Below are positions 8,151 through 17,856 of a stretch of DNA of 64,000 nucleotides, one piece after another; position 1 is the stretch's first letter, and the number at the start of each line of letters is the position of its first letter. A program made the translations under genes and the position numbers. Under the pieces are notes generated by a model. The model was given only the letters and a program-made list of their open reading frames with translations, made no database searches and was not told the DNA's origin. This DNA is from CAIWHR01 sp963713275 (lineage in GTDB: Bacteria > Pseudomonadota > Gammaproteobacteria > Burkholderiales > Casimicrobiaceae). The DNA is taken from the NCBI GenBank assembly GCA_963713275.1, contig CAVQLG010000022.1, positions 1-64,000 of the forward strand, read 5' to 3'.

Positions 8151-10476
8151 ATGCTGAAGCGCTGGCTCCTGTACGTCGGCTCCGTCGCGATCGGCCTGGT
8201 CGTGGTCGGCGGCCTGCTGGGCGCGTTCGTGCTGGCGCTCCTCTACCCGACGCTGCCCACGCTCGACACGCTGACCGACTACCGCCCGAAGATCCCGTTG
8301 CGCGTCGTCACCGCCGAGGGCGAGCTCCTCGGCGAGTTCGGCGAGGAGCGGCGCGCAGTGGTGAGCATCGCCGAGGTGCCGGACATCCTGAAGAAAGCGA
8401 TCCTGGCCGCCGAAGACGAGCGCTTCTATTCCCACGGCGGCGTGGACTACATCAGCGTCTTCCGGGCAGCCGCGAGCAACCTCACCAGCGGCACCCAGCA
8501 GGGTGCTGGCACCATCACCATGCAGGTGGCCCGCAACTTCTTTCTCACGCGCGAGAAGACGATCACGCGCAAGCTGCGGGAAGTGCTGCTGGCGTGGAAG
8601 ATCGAGGCAAACCTGTCGAAAGACGAGATTCTGCAGCTTTATCTCAATCAGATCTTTCTGGGCCAGCGCGCGTACGGCTTCGCCGCGGCGGCCCAGATCT
8701 ATTTCGGGAAGCCGCTCAAGGACGTCACCGCGGCGGAGGCGGCCATGCTCGCCGGCCTGCCCAAGGCGCCCTCGGCATTCAACCCGGTCACCAACCCCAA
8801 GCGGGCCAGGAGCCGGCAGCTGTATGTTCTGCGCAGGATGCACGATCTCGGTTTTCTGACAGATGTGCAGTACAAGCAAGCACAAACCGCGCCAATCGTC
8901 GTCCGGCAAAGCCAGCGCGAGCCAATTCCCACTCACGGCGAATTCGTCGCCGAGATGGCGCGGCAGGTGGTGTTCGAGACGTACGGCGAGGACGCCTACA
9001 CCCGCGGGTTGACGGTGTACACCACGATCCGCAAGGCCGATCAGGAGGCCGCACATGCCGCTCTACGTCGAGGAGTGCTCGATTACGACCGTCGGCACGG
9101 CTATCGCGGCCCCGAAGCGATGGTCAGCCTCCCCGACGACGCAGCCGGCCGCGAGGCGGCCTTGGAGAAGGTCTTCCAGGACGCGTCGGAAAGCAACGGA
9201 CTGGTGCCGGCCGTGGTTCTGGTCGCGAGTGCCACCGAGGTCGAGGCCGTCCTCGCGGACGGCGAGGAAGCCACGGTCTCGGGCGACGGATTGCGCTTTG
9301 CGGGGCGCGCACTGGGCGACAAGGCAAGTCCGGCCACACGGCTGCGGCGCGGGGCCGTGGTGCGGCTCGCCCGCGACGACAAGGGGCGCTGGGCGAATCG
9401 CGCAGCTGCCGCAGGTCGAGGCCGCGTTCGTTTCGCTGCGCCCCCGGGACGGCGCGATCCTGTCGCTGGTCGGTGGCTTCGACTTCGAGCGCAACGAGTT
9501 CAACCACGTCACGCAAGCGCAACGGCAGCCCGGGTCGAGCTTCAAGCCGTTCATCTACTCGGCCGCGCTGGAGAAAGGCTTCACGCCCGCCACGGTCGTG
9601 AACGATGCGCCGTTCTTCGTCCCTGCGGAGAGAGCCGGCGGCGAGGAATGGGAACCCAAGAATGCCGACGGCAGGTTCGACGGCCCCATGCGCCTGCGCA
9701 CGGCGTTGGCGCGATCGAAAAACCTGGTGACGGTCCGCGTGCTGCAGGCGATCGGCCCGCAGTACGCCCAGGACTACGTCGCGCGCTTCGGCTTCGACCC
9801 CAAGCTCCATCCGCCCTACCTCACGATGGGCCTCGGCGCCGGCGCCGCGACACCGCTGCAGATGGCGAGCGCCTACGCGGTGTTCGCCAACGGCGGCTAC
9901 CGGGTCCCGCCATTCCTGATCGCCCGGATCGTGGACAGCAGGGGCACCGTGCTGTCCGAGGCGGCACCGCAGGTCGCGGGCGAGAACGCCGAGCGCGCGA
10001 TCGACCCGCGCAACGCCTTTCTCATGACCTCGCTGCTGAAGGACGTCATCGCCTACGGCACGGGCTCGCGCGCGCTGTCACTCGGCCGCCGCGACCTCGC
10101 CGGAAAGACCGGCACGACCAACGAAAACGTCGACGCGTGGTTTTGCGGCTACAACGCCGCGGTGGCTGCCGTCGCCTGGATCGGGTACGACCAGCCGAAG
10201 TCGCTGGGGGCGAGCGAGACAGGCAGTCTGGCGGCGCTGCCGATGTGGATCGCGTACATGCAGAAGACGCTGAAGGGCGCGCCGGAGGCGACGCTCGCCG
10301 TACCCAGCGGCATCATCTCGGCCCGGATCAACTCCGAGAGCGGGCTGCAGGACGATTCCGGCTCGATCAGTGAGTACTTCTTTGCGGAGTTCCCGCCGCG
10401 CGGCCGCGAGGACAGCCTGGGCACGCCTGGCACCGCCGGGCAACCAGCGCGCGACGTCCGCGAACAGCTGTTCTGA
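8151..10476 (+). CDS. mrcA: penicillin-binding protein 1A (bifunctional), interrupted by one frameshift
   Basis: Class A PBP that polymerises and cross-links peptidoglycan. It has an N-terminal membrane helix (about 8-32). The GT51 glycosyltransferase domain follows with its catalytic Glu in EDERFYSHGG (about residue 88). The transpeptidase domain has SSFK (Ser about 462), SKN (about 522) and KTGT (about 652). The reading frame breaks at 9396-9397: upstream codons end KGRWA, and the continuation IAQLPQVEAAF is reached only if one A of GCGAATCGC is removed. So corrected, the protein is about 774 residues, normal for the family, with every catalytic motif intact. Divergent location next to pilM is typical of betaproteobacteria. 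A sequence error is the most likely reason for the break. Confidence 0.9.
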
Positions 10477-10509
10477 ACGCTCGATCCGGGGTGGACAGCG
10501 GTCGAAGTG

Positions 10510-10539
10510 TTTACTAAAAAACAATCGGTTACGTATTCT
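10510..10539 (+). promoter_or_regulatory. candidate sigma70-type promoter
   Basis: TTTACT (10510-10515) and TATTCT (10534-10539) are separated by 18 bases in the only AT-rich stretch between mrcA and the next gene. Each hexamer matches consensus at four of six positions. Confidence 0.35.
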
Positions 10540-10660
10540 TCCCGCGCGGCTCGCGCGGCCTCGCGCAGCGCGCCGGGCGGCCTCCGGGGCGCCGCCGCGC
10601 CACTGCGCCGGCGGCGCGGCGTCGACGCCGGCCACCGCCCGGCGGGGCGCCACCCTCGCG

Positions 10661-11320
10661 ATGCGCGCGCGTGACGACGAGCGCACCGGCGGGCGTCGCC
10701 GGGGCAACGCCGCCGGGGCGCGGAGCGCCGATCACGGCCGGCAGGACCGCGCCCGGATCGCGCGGGTGGCGGCCCGGCTGATCGTCGAGCACGGCCTCAA
10801 CGACTGGGGCTTGGCCAAACGCAAGGCGGCGCGCCAGCTGATGCTCTGCGACGCCGCAGCGTTCCCGTCGAATGACGAGATCGAGACTGCGCTGGCGGAA
10901 CACCAGGCGTTGTTCGGCGGCGAAGCCCACCGCCGGGTGCTGCGCGCGCAGCGGCAGTGCGCGCAGAAGTGGATGCAGCGCCTCGCCGAGTGGTCGCCGC
11001 TGCTTGTGGGCGGCGTTGCGGCGGGCTGGGCGGGCGCGCACAGCGACGTGCGCATCGAACTCGCAGTGGACGATCCGAAAGCGGTGGAGATCCTGCTCGC
11101 CGGTCGGGGCGTGCACTACCGGACCGGCGGCGGGCGGGTGAACGAAGGCATGACCGTGCTGCACATCGCCGAGGGTGACTACGCGGTCCGGCTGGAGCTC
11201 GTCAGCCCCAACGATCGACGGCATCGAACGCGCCAGGAAACCGCGGTCCGGCTCGACGTCGCGGCGGTCGCGGCGCTGATGGAGGCTCCGGACGGACAGG
11301 CGTTCGGACTCCAGCGCTGA
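10661..11320 (+). CDS. conserved protein of unknown function with degenerate nucleotidyltransferase-like motif
   Basis: The 219 residues begin with about 25 Arg/Gly-rich residues. A helical conserved region follows (RIARVAARLIVEHGLNDW, KRKAARQLML), then an alpha/beta part containing LVGGVAAGWAGAHSDVRIEL. Similar proteins occur in betaproteobacteria, usually unnamed or mislabelled as a Mur ligase. There is no Mur ligase P-loop here. The Gly-Gly...Ser-Asp-Val-Arg-Ile-Glu string resembles the minimal nucleotidyltransferase signature but lacks the second acidic residue in its usual place. The ATG at 10661 was chosen because sequence upstream is Arg/Ala-rich shadow overlapping mrcA. Function is not known. 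Confidence 0.7.
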   Translation: MRARDDERTGGRRRGNAAGARSADHGRQDRARIARVAARLIVEHGLNDWGLAKRKAARQLMLCDAAAFPSNDEIETALAEHQALFGGEAHRRVLRAQRQCAQKWMQRLAEWSPLLVGGVAAGWAGAHSDVRIELAVDDPKAVEILLAGRGVHYRTGGGRVNEGMTVLHIAEGDYAVRLELVSPNDRRHRTRQETAVRLDVAAVAALMEAPDGQAFGLQR

Positions 11321-11373
11321 CCCGCTGGGCCCTCGAGCATATCGCGCTGCCGCGCGCAGGAGCGTCGCGATCC

Positions 11374-12387
11374 TCAGCGTCCCGCGGCGAGCCAGCCCGC
11401 CGCCGCCAGCGCGAAATAGCTGAGGATCGCGTCGGCGCCCGCGCGCTTGAAGGCGAGCAGCGACTCCAGCACGCAGGCGCGCTCGTCGAGCCAGCCGTTG
11501 GCCGCCGCCGCCTTCAACATCGCGTACTCGCCGGACACCTGGTAGACGGCCGTGGGCGCACCGAAAGCTTCCTTGACCCGGCGCACGACGTCGAGGTAAG
11601 GCATGCCCGGCTTGACCATGACCATGTCGGCGCCTTCCTCGAGGTCCAGGGCCACCTCCCACAGGGCCTCGTCGGAATTCGCGGGATCCATCTGGTAGGT
11701 GTGCTTGCCGCCGCCGCCCAGGCTGCCCGCCGACCCCACCGCGTCACGGAACGGCCCGTAGAACGACGATGCGTACTTGGCCGCGTACGCGAGAATGCGC
11801 GTGCGCTGCATGCCGGCCTGATCGAGCGCCGCGCGGATGGCGCCGATCCGGCCGTCCATCATGTCGGACGGAGCGACGAAATCGACCCCCGCCTCGGCGT
11901 GGCAGCGGGCCTGCCTGACCAGCGCCGCCACGGTTTCGTCGTTCATCACGTAGCCGCCGTCATCGACCAGGCCGTCCTGGCCATGGCGGGTGTACGGATC
12001 GAGCGCGACGTCAGTGATGATGCCAAGCGCCGGAAAGCGCTCCTTGAGCGCGCGCACCGCGCGCGGAACCAGGCCGTCGACGCGCCAGGCCTCGGCGGCG
12101 TCCAGTGACTTCTGCTCCGCGGGAACGACCGGAAACAACGCCAGCGCCGGCACGCCCAGCTGCAGGCAGCGCTCCGCCTCCCGAAACAGGAGGTCGAGGC
12201 TCTTGCGCGACACACCCGGCATCGACTCCACCGGCTCCTCGCGGCGGGTGCCGTCGAGCACGAACACCGGGTAGATGAGGTCCTCCGCCGCGAGCCGATG
12301 CTCGCGCATCAGCCGGCGGGAAAAGTCGTCGCGGCGCATCCGCCGCATCCTGCGTGTGGGGAAACTCCCCCGAATATCGATGGGCAT
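11374..12387 (-). CDS. hemB: delta-aminolevulinic acid dehydratase (porphobilinogen synthase)
   Basis: Condenses two 5-aminolevulinate molecules to porphobilinogen in tetrapyrrole synthesis. The 337 residues include both active-site lysine segments: YAAKYASSFYGPF and the Schiff-base Lys in VMVKPGMPYLDVV. Where zinc-type enzymes have three cysteines, this one reads DVALDPYTRHGQDG, so Ala and Asp replace them; this is the magnesium-dependent class known from Pseudomonas and relatives. It appears monocistronic, convergent with the preceding unknown gene. Confidence 0.97.
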   Translation of the reverse strand: MPIDIRGSFPTRRMRRMRRDDFSRRLMREHRLAAEDLIYPVFVLDGTRREEPVESMPGVSRKSLDLLFREAERCLQLGVPALALFPVVPAEQKSLDAAEAWRVDGLVPRAVRALKERFPALGIITDVALDPYTRHGQDGLVDDGGYVMNDETVAALVRQARCHAEAGVDFVAPSDMMDGRIGAIRAALDQAGMQRTRILAYAAKYASSFYGPFRDAVGSAGSLGGGGKHTYQMDPANSDEALWEVALDLEEGADMVMVKPGMPYLDVVRRVKEAFGAPTAVYQVSGEYAMLKAAAANGWLDERACVLESLLAFKRAGADAILSYFALAAAGWLAAGR

Positions 12388-12404
12388 GGGTGCGCAGTCG
12401 TGCG

Positions 12405-12580
12405 TCAGTCGCCGCCACTGCCGAGCCGTTGCTGCTGCCGAGTCATGTCCAGCAATCCCGCGCAGGGGCGGGCGCCCTGCCTGCCCGCCAAGACGCGCAG
12501 ACGCAGCAGCAGCCCGGCGGTCGCCAGCGCGTCGGCAGCGGCATTATGCCGGATCGCGACCGACCCGTTGGGCGGGAGCG
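12405..12580 (-). pseudogene. possible remnant of a DnaQ-family 3'-5' exonuclease C-terminus
   Basis: The 293 bases between hemB and engB hold no intact gene. One minus-strand frame reads AIRHNAAADALATAGLLLRL and then a Leu/Gln/Arg-rich tail to a stop. This fits the last catalytic motif of DEDDh exonucleases (His-x-Ala-x-x-Asp-Ala-x-x-Thr-Ala) and their usual tail. No upstream DEDD motifs are present before the engB end, so if real it is a truncated relic of about 55 codons. It could also be chance. Confidence 0.3.
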
Positions 12581-12680
12581 TCCTTTCTCGGAACTCCTGC
12601 GGCCTGCGCCGGTCTGAATCTGCGGACGGCAACGTCTCCCGCTTTCCTCCCTGAGCGGGTGCCCTGCGTGCGAACGATCG

Positions 12681-13427
12681 CTACGCACGGCGTTTCGGGC
12701 CCCGCGACACTCCCCTTGATCGCGGGGCCTTTTCTTTGGCGCGCGCCGCCGCCACCCGGTCACGGGTCGCCCGCCCGGCGATGGTCTCGGAGGGAACGCC
12801 AAGCCAAGTCCCGAGCAGGGACTCCGCGTCTTGGATTCCGATGCGCCGGGTCGCGGAGAACGCGACGACCGTCACCGCCTCGGCATGCACCGGATGCGCG
12901 GCCGCGACGTCGCTCGCGATCGCAGTCACTGCCGCCCGCTGGGCCGCAGGCGCCAGCTTGTCGACCTTGGTCGCCAGCACCAGCACCGGACGCCCGCTGG
13001 GCAGGAAGGTGTCCAGGACCTGCCGGTCGAGCCCGCCCAGGCCGTGGCGCGCGTCGACGACGAGCACGAGACCGACGAGCGCCCGGCGGGTGGCGAGGTA
13101 CCGCCCGAGGAACGCCTGCCAATGGGCCTTGAGCTCGCGGGGCACGGCCGCGTAACCGTAGCCCGGCAGGTCCGCGAGCAACGCCCCGTTGCGCAGCCGG
13201 AACAGGTTGATCGCTTGCGTGCGGCCGGGCATCTTGCTGGTGAACGCCAACCGCGTCCGGTTGGCGAGGGCGTTGATGGCGCTGGACTTCCCGGCATTGG
13301 AGCGCCCGGCGAACGCCACCTCCGGCGGTCCGGCCGGTGGCAGCTGTTCCTCGCTCGCGGCGGTGACCAGGAAGACCGCCTGTTGCAGAGGGTGCGCCAC
13401 CGTATCTCGCCTCGGCTTCGTCGGCAC
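12681..13427 (-). CDS. engB: ribosome biogenesis GTP-binding protein YihA/YsxC
   Basis: Essential-type small GTPase acting in 50S subunit assembly. G1 is FAGRSNAGKSSAINAL, G3 is LLADLPGYGYA and G4 is ATKVDKL, all in order within 248 residues. The C-terminus has a basic Arg/Lys-rich extension of about 35 residues beyond the usual end. It is divergent from the cytochrome c4 gene, an arrangement seen in many betaproteobacteria. Confidence 0.95.
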   Translation of the reverse strand: MPTKPRRDTVAHPLQQAVFLVTAASEEQLPPAGPPEVAFAGRSNAGKSSAINALANRTRLAFTSKMPGRTQAINLFRLRNGALLADLPGYGYAAVPRELKAHWQAFLGRYLATRRALVGLVLVVDARHGLGGLDRQVLDTFLPSGRPVLVLATKVDKLAPAAQRAAVTAIASDVAAAHPVHAEAVTVVAFSATRRIGIQDAESLLGTWLGVPSETIAGRATRDRVAAARAKEKAPRSRGVSRGPKRRA

Positions 13428-13502
13428 CTGCGATTGCCGCGCGCCGCCCGAAAAAGGGAGAAGCTACCGCGCAGCGCTCGCAGGCGCGTGATGGCTGGCG
13501 GC

Positions 13503-13531
13503 TTCGTCCCCGGCGGCGGTTCCGTTACAAT
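13503..13531 (+). promoter_or_regulatory. candidate promoter of the cytochrome c4 gene
   Basis: TACAAT at 13526-13531 matches the -10 consensus at five of six positions. A weak TTCGTC lies exactly 17 bases upstream. The start codon follows about 90 bases later. Confidence 0.4.
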
Positions 13532-13621
13532 AATGCGTTTGCTGCACGGTGCACTGGCCGTAGAACGCGGGGCTCCCCAAGCGTACCGGAAAGTCGCCGC
13601 CCCTCTCGAGGAGTACGCCCG

Positions 13622-14272
13622 ATGAAACGCACGCTGCTGGTCGCCGCCCTCGCTACCCTGTGGCCCGCGACCTCGGCCCTGGCGCAGGCCGCCACGGCCA
13701 CGCCGACGACACCCGACCTCGCCAAGGCGCAGACCATCGTCAATCAGGTCTGCGCGGCGTGCCACGGTGCCGACGGCAACAGCCCCTCACCCGCCAATCC
13801 CAGCCTCGCCGGAATGCCCGCGGAGTATATCACCGCGCAGCTGGCGCACTTCAAGAACGGAATCCGTGCCAATCCGGTCATGCTCGGCATGTCGGCGTCG
13901 CTGTCCCCCGCCGACATGACGGCGCTCGGCGAGTACTACGCGCGGCAAAAGCCGAAGAACCTCGTCGCCAAGGATCCCGAACTGGTGAAGATCGGCCAGG
14001 CGCTCTACCGCGGTGGTGACGCCGCCACGGGCATCCCTGCGTGCTCCGCCTGCCACGGGCCGAATGGCGCCGGCATTCCGAAGAACTACCCGCGGCTCGC
14101 CGGCCAACACGGCGACTACACCTATGCCCAGCTGAAGGCGTTCAAGTCCGGGGAGCGCGGCGCGGACAAGCAGGGCAAGGACGTCAACGGCCGCATCATG
14201 GTCGCGATCGCGTCCAAGCTCTCCGACACCCAGATGAAGGCGCTCGCGGAGTACACGACCGGGCTGCGCTGA
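13622..14272 (+). CDS. dihaem cytochrome c4
   Basis: Periplasmic electron carrier feeding terminal oxidases. An N-terminal Sec signal peptide ends around ALAQA (residue 22-23). Two similar halves each carry one haem-binding motif: CAACH at residues 44-48 and CSACH at 141-145. Each half has downstream Met residues suitable as axial ligands (for example in NPVMLGMSASL and GRIMVAIASKL). The 216 residues match cytochrome c4. It is a single-gene unit divergent from engB and convergent with the protease gene 36 bases away. Confidence 0.93.
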   Translation: MKRTLLVAALATLWPATSALAQAATATPTTPDLAKAQTIVNQVCAACHGADGNSPSPANPSLAGMPAEYITAQLAHFKNGIRANPVMLGMSASLSPADMTALGEYYARQKPKNLVAKDPELVKIGQALYRGGDAATGIPACSACHGPNGAGIPKNYPRLAGQHGDYTYAQLKAFKSGERGADKQGKDVNGRIMVAIASKLSDTQMKALAEYTTGLR

Positions 14273-14308
14273 AGCCGCCCCGAAGCGCCCGCGGACGCCG
14301 ACGCCGGA

Positions 14309-16289
14309 CTACCTCTCCGGCGAGCACATGATGACTTGCGTCGGGACCGTAGCCTTCGGCAAGCCATCCCGGCGTCAGCCGCAGGTAATCGCGGACCAGC
14401 ACCTCGGCCGTGTAGCGGTGATTGGTGTTGTAGGTGTTGAGGAAGCGCCACACCGGCCGGGTGCCGGCCGCGCAGGCGCCGGTCCGCGCATCCGGCAGCT
14501 GGATGTAGAACACGTTCGGACTCTCGTAGATCCACGAGTCTCCGAACCGCGCCGCTGTCTCGGCGCACTCCTGCGGGCTCGCCGAATAGAAGTGCGAATC
14601 GCCGACCTCGGGGCGCATGTAGAAACGGCACACCGGCATCGTCCCGGCGGGCGCCAACGCCGGATCCGAGTAGGCGAGGAAGCGCAATCCGGTGCGCTCC
14701 CAGCCGCGGTGCACGCCGGTGTCGAGATCGTTGATCTCCACCGGGTTGGTCGAGATGAAGTAGTGGCCGAGTCCCGCGTTGTAGAACTCGACGACCGGAA
14801 CCACGCCCCCGGGGCTCGCGGCGTTGGGCGTCAGGTACTGGCGCAGGTACGGCAGCGCCTGGTCGAGGCGGGAGTAGTAGTCGGGCGCGCCCGGAGTGCT
14901 GCACGACGAATCGCCGCCGAACAAGCCGCCGCGCAGCTCGTAATACCCGCCGGGCGCAAAGAACGTGAACAGCCCCGCGCCGCTGGAACCGTCCTCGGTC
15001 ACGCCCTGGTCCCAGCGCATCTGGACGAAGCGAAGCGCCGGTGCCGTCGTCGAGATACTCGGTAGCCCTGGGTCGTGCCCTGCGACCATTTCTTGAGGTC
15101 GCCGTTGGGATGGTGAATCCCGGTGCCGACCGCGAAAGCGGGCACCGGCTCCGCCCGCCAACCCGAGAACGACGCGCCGACCGGCGGCGGCTCGTTGAGC
15201 CGCACCAGCGCCCAGTCCCAGTCGTCGCTGCGGCCGAGCAGCATCGCCCCGCCGGTCAGCAGCACGTAGGGCGGGACCTGGGTGTCGCCGCAGGCGATCG
15301 CGTCGAAGAACCAGTAGGTGTTGAGCGTCGTCGCCGCGATCGCCGAGTCGATGCAATGCGCCGCGCTGAAGAAGTACGGCGTGTTCGTCGCCAGCGAATC
15401 GCTCGAGCAGCGTCCCGGTGCACACGGAGGTGCCTCCGTCCGCAGCCGTGAAGACCATCTTAGCGACGGCGTCGGCCGCCTCGCGCAGCGCCGCGGAGGA
15501 CGGCGTCACGCAGGCGACGTCGATCTCGCACGGCTGCGACATGCCGATGTCCGCCGCATCCTTCGGGGAGATCCTGCGCAGCCCCTCGCCCGCCACGGCC
15601 AGGTGCGACACGCGCGCCAGCGTGAACCGCAGCGCCGCTGCGGGGACATCGGCCGGCCGATAGACCTCGATCGTCGCCCGGTCGCCCTCCAGCACGGGGG
15701 ACCAGAACGCCCCGTTCCGCTGCGCCGCCTCGGCGAGCGCGTTGCCGGGATAGGGCCCGAACGCCTTCGCGTTCGCCGCCGAGCCGATGAACCGAACGGT
15801 GACGTCGGGATTGGTTGCGCCGGTGAGTAGCCCCAGGCGCAGCGCTGCGGCCCCGGCGGAGGACACTTCGACGCGGGCCGCGAAACCGCCGTCGGGAAGC
15901 TCGACCCAGCGCAACGCGGCGCCCTCGATCTGGCGCGACGCCGCCGGGACGGAGCGTCCGAAACCGATTGCCAGCGGCTGCCCCTTGCCGGTGCGCGCTG
16001 CCGACCGCGTACCCTTGGTCGACCGCGCCGCGTTCGCGGCTTTCAGCGCCGCGCGCTCGGCGCGGCTCGGCGGCGGCAGCACGATCGGATGGCGCGGCGC
16101 GTCGGCGGAGAGCAGCGGTTGCGCGGGCGCGGCCAGGGCGGCGCCCGCCGCCGGCGCGAAACGCGCCGGCGGCACGGCGACGATCTCGCCGGCGCCGGCC
16201 GCCATCGCGGCGGGCAGCGGACCGACCGCGAGCCCCAGGGTCAGAACGAAGCCATGAACGACGGCAGAAACGACGAACGAACTGCGCAT
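14309..16289 (-). CDS. secreted trypsin-like serine protease with C-terminal DUF5648 domain, three frameshifts
   Basis: A signal peptide (about 1-30) starts at the ATG at 16289, which has GGGAG upstream. An N-terminal beta-rich region is followed by a chymotrypsin-fold protease: CTGTLL, then catalytic His in FFSAAHC, Asp in DDWDWALVRL and Ser in EDGSSGAGLF. A DUF5648 domain follows (EFYNAGLGHYFISTNPVEIN, HFYSASPQECA, NTNHRYTAE). The frame must be corrected at 15404 (one extra base), near 15055 (one missing base) and at 14336-14337 (one extra base). The last correction ends the protein VIMCSPER at 14309 instead of running into the cytochrome gene. All catalytic residues survive. It resembles lysyl endopeptidase-type exoproteases. 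Three indels could mean decay, but the intact motifs favour sequence error. Confidence 0.7.
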
Positions 16290-16391
16290 GAAGCGCTCCC
16301 TGCGACGACCCCGGGACCGGCACGACGCCGGCCCCCAGGCGAGATGTGGGATCAACGCGCGAGGGAATGGTTCCGCCGACAGGGGAAGCGG

Positions 16392-17306
16392 TCACCATTC
16401 GGCCGTGGCACTGTCTCCGTTCGGCGACGGCTCGGCGGGGCTCGCAAGGCAGCGCTGCAGCGCGGCACGCCACGTCGGAAGCGCGAAGCCGAAGGTCGCC
16501 TCGAAGCGCCGGGTGTCGAGCACGCCGTAACGCGGCCGGCGCGCCGGAGTCGGGTAATCGGCGGTCGCGATCGGCAGCACGCGCACCGCCGCGGTTTCGC
16601 CGAGGATCGCCCGCGCGAAGTCGAACCACGTCGTGCTTCCGGTCGAGCTCAGGTGGTAGAGGCCGCGGCGCGCGGCCAGCCTCGGCAGCCCTTCGCCGAC
16701 GATGCGCGCCGTTGCGCGGGCGAGCACACGACACCAGTTCGGCGTGCCCGTCTGGTCGGCGACGACGGACAGCTCCTGGCGCTCGGTCGAGAGGCGGCGC
16801 ATCGTCAGCAGGAAATTGCTGCCCCGCAGCCCATACACCCAGCTCGTGCGAAGGACGAGCGCGGCCGCGTCGGCGGCGGCGATCGCCCGCTCGCCCTCGA
16901 GCTTGGTCACGCCGTACACGTTGAGCGGCCCCACCGGGTCGTCCTCGACGTACGGCCGGTCGCTGTTGCCGTCGAACACGTAGTCGGTCGAGTAGTGGAT
17001 CAGCACCGCGCCGCCGCGCTTCGCTTCCTCGGCCAGGATCGCGGGCGCCCGCGCATTGATCGCGCGCGCCCGCGCGGGCTCGGTCTCGGCGCGGTCGACC
17101 GCCGTGTACGCGGCCGCGTTGACGATCAGCTGCGGCGCGATCGCGCGCACGCCGCGGACGAGCGCGTCGGGGTCGGCCAAGTCGATCTCCTCGCGATCGA
17201 CACCCACGACGTCGCCGCAGGGCGCGAGCCAGCGCGCGAGCTCGTAGCCGAGCTGCCCGAGCGCGCCGGTCACGAGGATCTTCGGAATCCGGGTCGACGG
17301 GCTCAC
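16392..17306 (-). CDS. rfbD: dTDP-4-dehydrorhamnose reductase
   Basis: Last step of dTDP-L-rhamnose synthesis. The SDR fold starts with ILVTGALGQLGYELARWL. It contains IHYSTDYVFDGNSDRPY and the catalytic Tyr/Lys in NVYGVTKLEGE. A GTG start at 17306, seven bases after the rfbC stop, gives 304 residues with the Rossmann glycine motif close to the N-terminus. An in-frame ATG at 17357 would add 17 residues and overlap rfbC. It is the last gene of the rfbBACD operon. Confidence 0.92.
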   Translation of the reverse strand: MSPSTRIPKILVTGALGQLGYELARWLAPCGDVVGVDREEIDLADPDALVRGVRAIAPQLIVNAAAYTAVDRAETEPARARAINARAPAILAEEAKRGGAVLIHYSTDYVFDGNSDRPYVEDDPVGPLNVYGVTKLEGERAIAAADAAALVLRTSWVYGLRGSNFLLTMRRLSTERQELSVVADQTGTPNWCRVLARATARIVGEGLPRLAARRGLYHLSSTGSTTWFDFARAILGETAAVRVLPIATADYPTPARRPRYGVLDTRRFEATFGFALPTWRAALQRCLASPAEPSPNGDSATAEW

Positions 17307-17313
17307 CGGGCGC

Positions 17314-17856
17314 TCACGGGTAGGTGTCCGCCAGTGACAGCGGCAGGCCCGCGGCATCCTTCGCAGCGAGCAGCGGCGGCGCGTCGAGCGGCCAGTCGAT
17401 GCCCAGCGCCGCGTCGTTCCACAACAGCGTGCGCTCGTGTTCGGCGAACCAGTAGTCGGTCGTCTTGTACAGGAAGTCGGCGGTCTCGGAGAGAACCACG
17501 AAGCCGTGCGCGAACCCGGGCGGGACCCAGAGCATCCGCTGGTTGGTCGACGACAGGATGACGCCCACGTGCCGCCCGAAGGTCGGGGACGAGCGGCGCA
17601 GGTCGACGGCGACGTCGTAGACCTCGCCGATCACCACGCGAACGAGCTTGCCCTGCGCGCGCTCGATCTGGTAGTGAAGCCCGCGCAGCACGCCCCGGCG
17701 CGAGCGCGAGTGGTTGTCCTGAACGAAGGCGGCGTCGATCCCGGCCGCGGCCAGCGTGCGGGCATTCCAGCTCTCGAAGAAGAACCCCCGCTCGTCGCCG
17801 AACACGCGCGGCAGGACGAGCTTGACGTCGGGAATCGCCGTCGGCGTGACCGTCAT
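17314..17856 (-). CDS. rfbC: dTDP-4-dehydrorhamnose 3,5-epimerase
   Basis: Cupin-fold epimerase acting on dTDP-4-keto-6-deoxyglucose. The 180 residues include GDERGFFFESWN, FVQDNHSRSRRGVLRGLHYQ with the catalytic His, and WVPPGFAHGFVVLSE. The ATG at 17856 overlaps the rfbA stop by four bases, setting the start. Confidence 0.95.
   Translation of the reverse strand: MTVTPTAIPDVKLVLPRVFGDERGFFFESWNARTLAAAGIDAAFVQDNHSRSRRGVLRGLHYQIERAQGKLVRVVIGEVYDVAVDLRRSSPTFGRHVGVILSSTNQRMLWVPPGFAHGFVVLSETADFLYKTTDYWFAEHERTLLWNDAALGIDWPLDAPPLLAAKDAAGLPLSLADTYP

Noticed and set aside
9393..9400. Programmed ribosomal frameshifting in mrcA
   Set aside because: No slippery heptamer or downstream structure typical of programmed shifts is seen, and similar indels occur in unrelated genes.
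8151..10373. Reading mrcA as a 740-residue protein in a single frame
   Set aside because: After codon 415 that frame loses all transpeptidase motifs, whereas the +1 frame holds SSFK, SKN and KTGT; a single-base indel explains both.
10540..10660. Terminator hairpins after mrcA
   Set aside because: Many GC hairpins can be drawn in this Arg/Gly-rich GC stretch but none is followed by a T-run.
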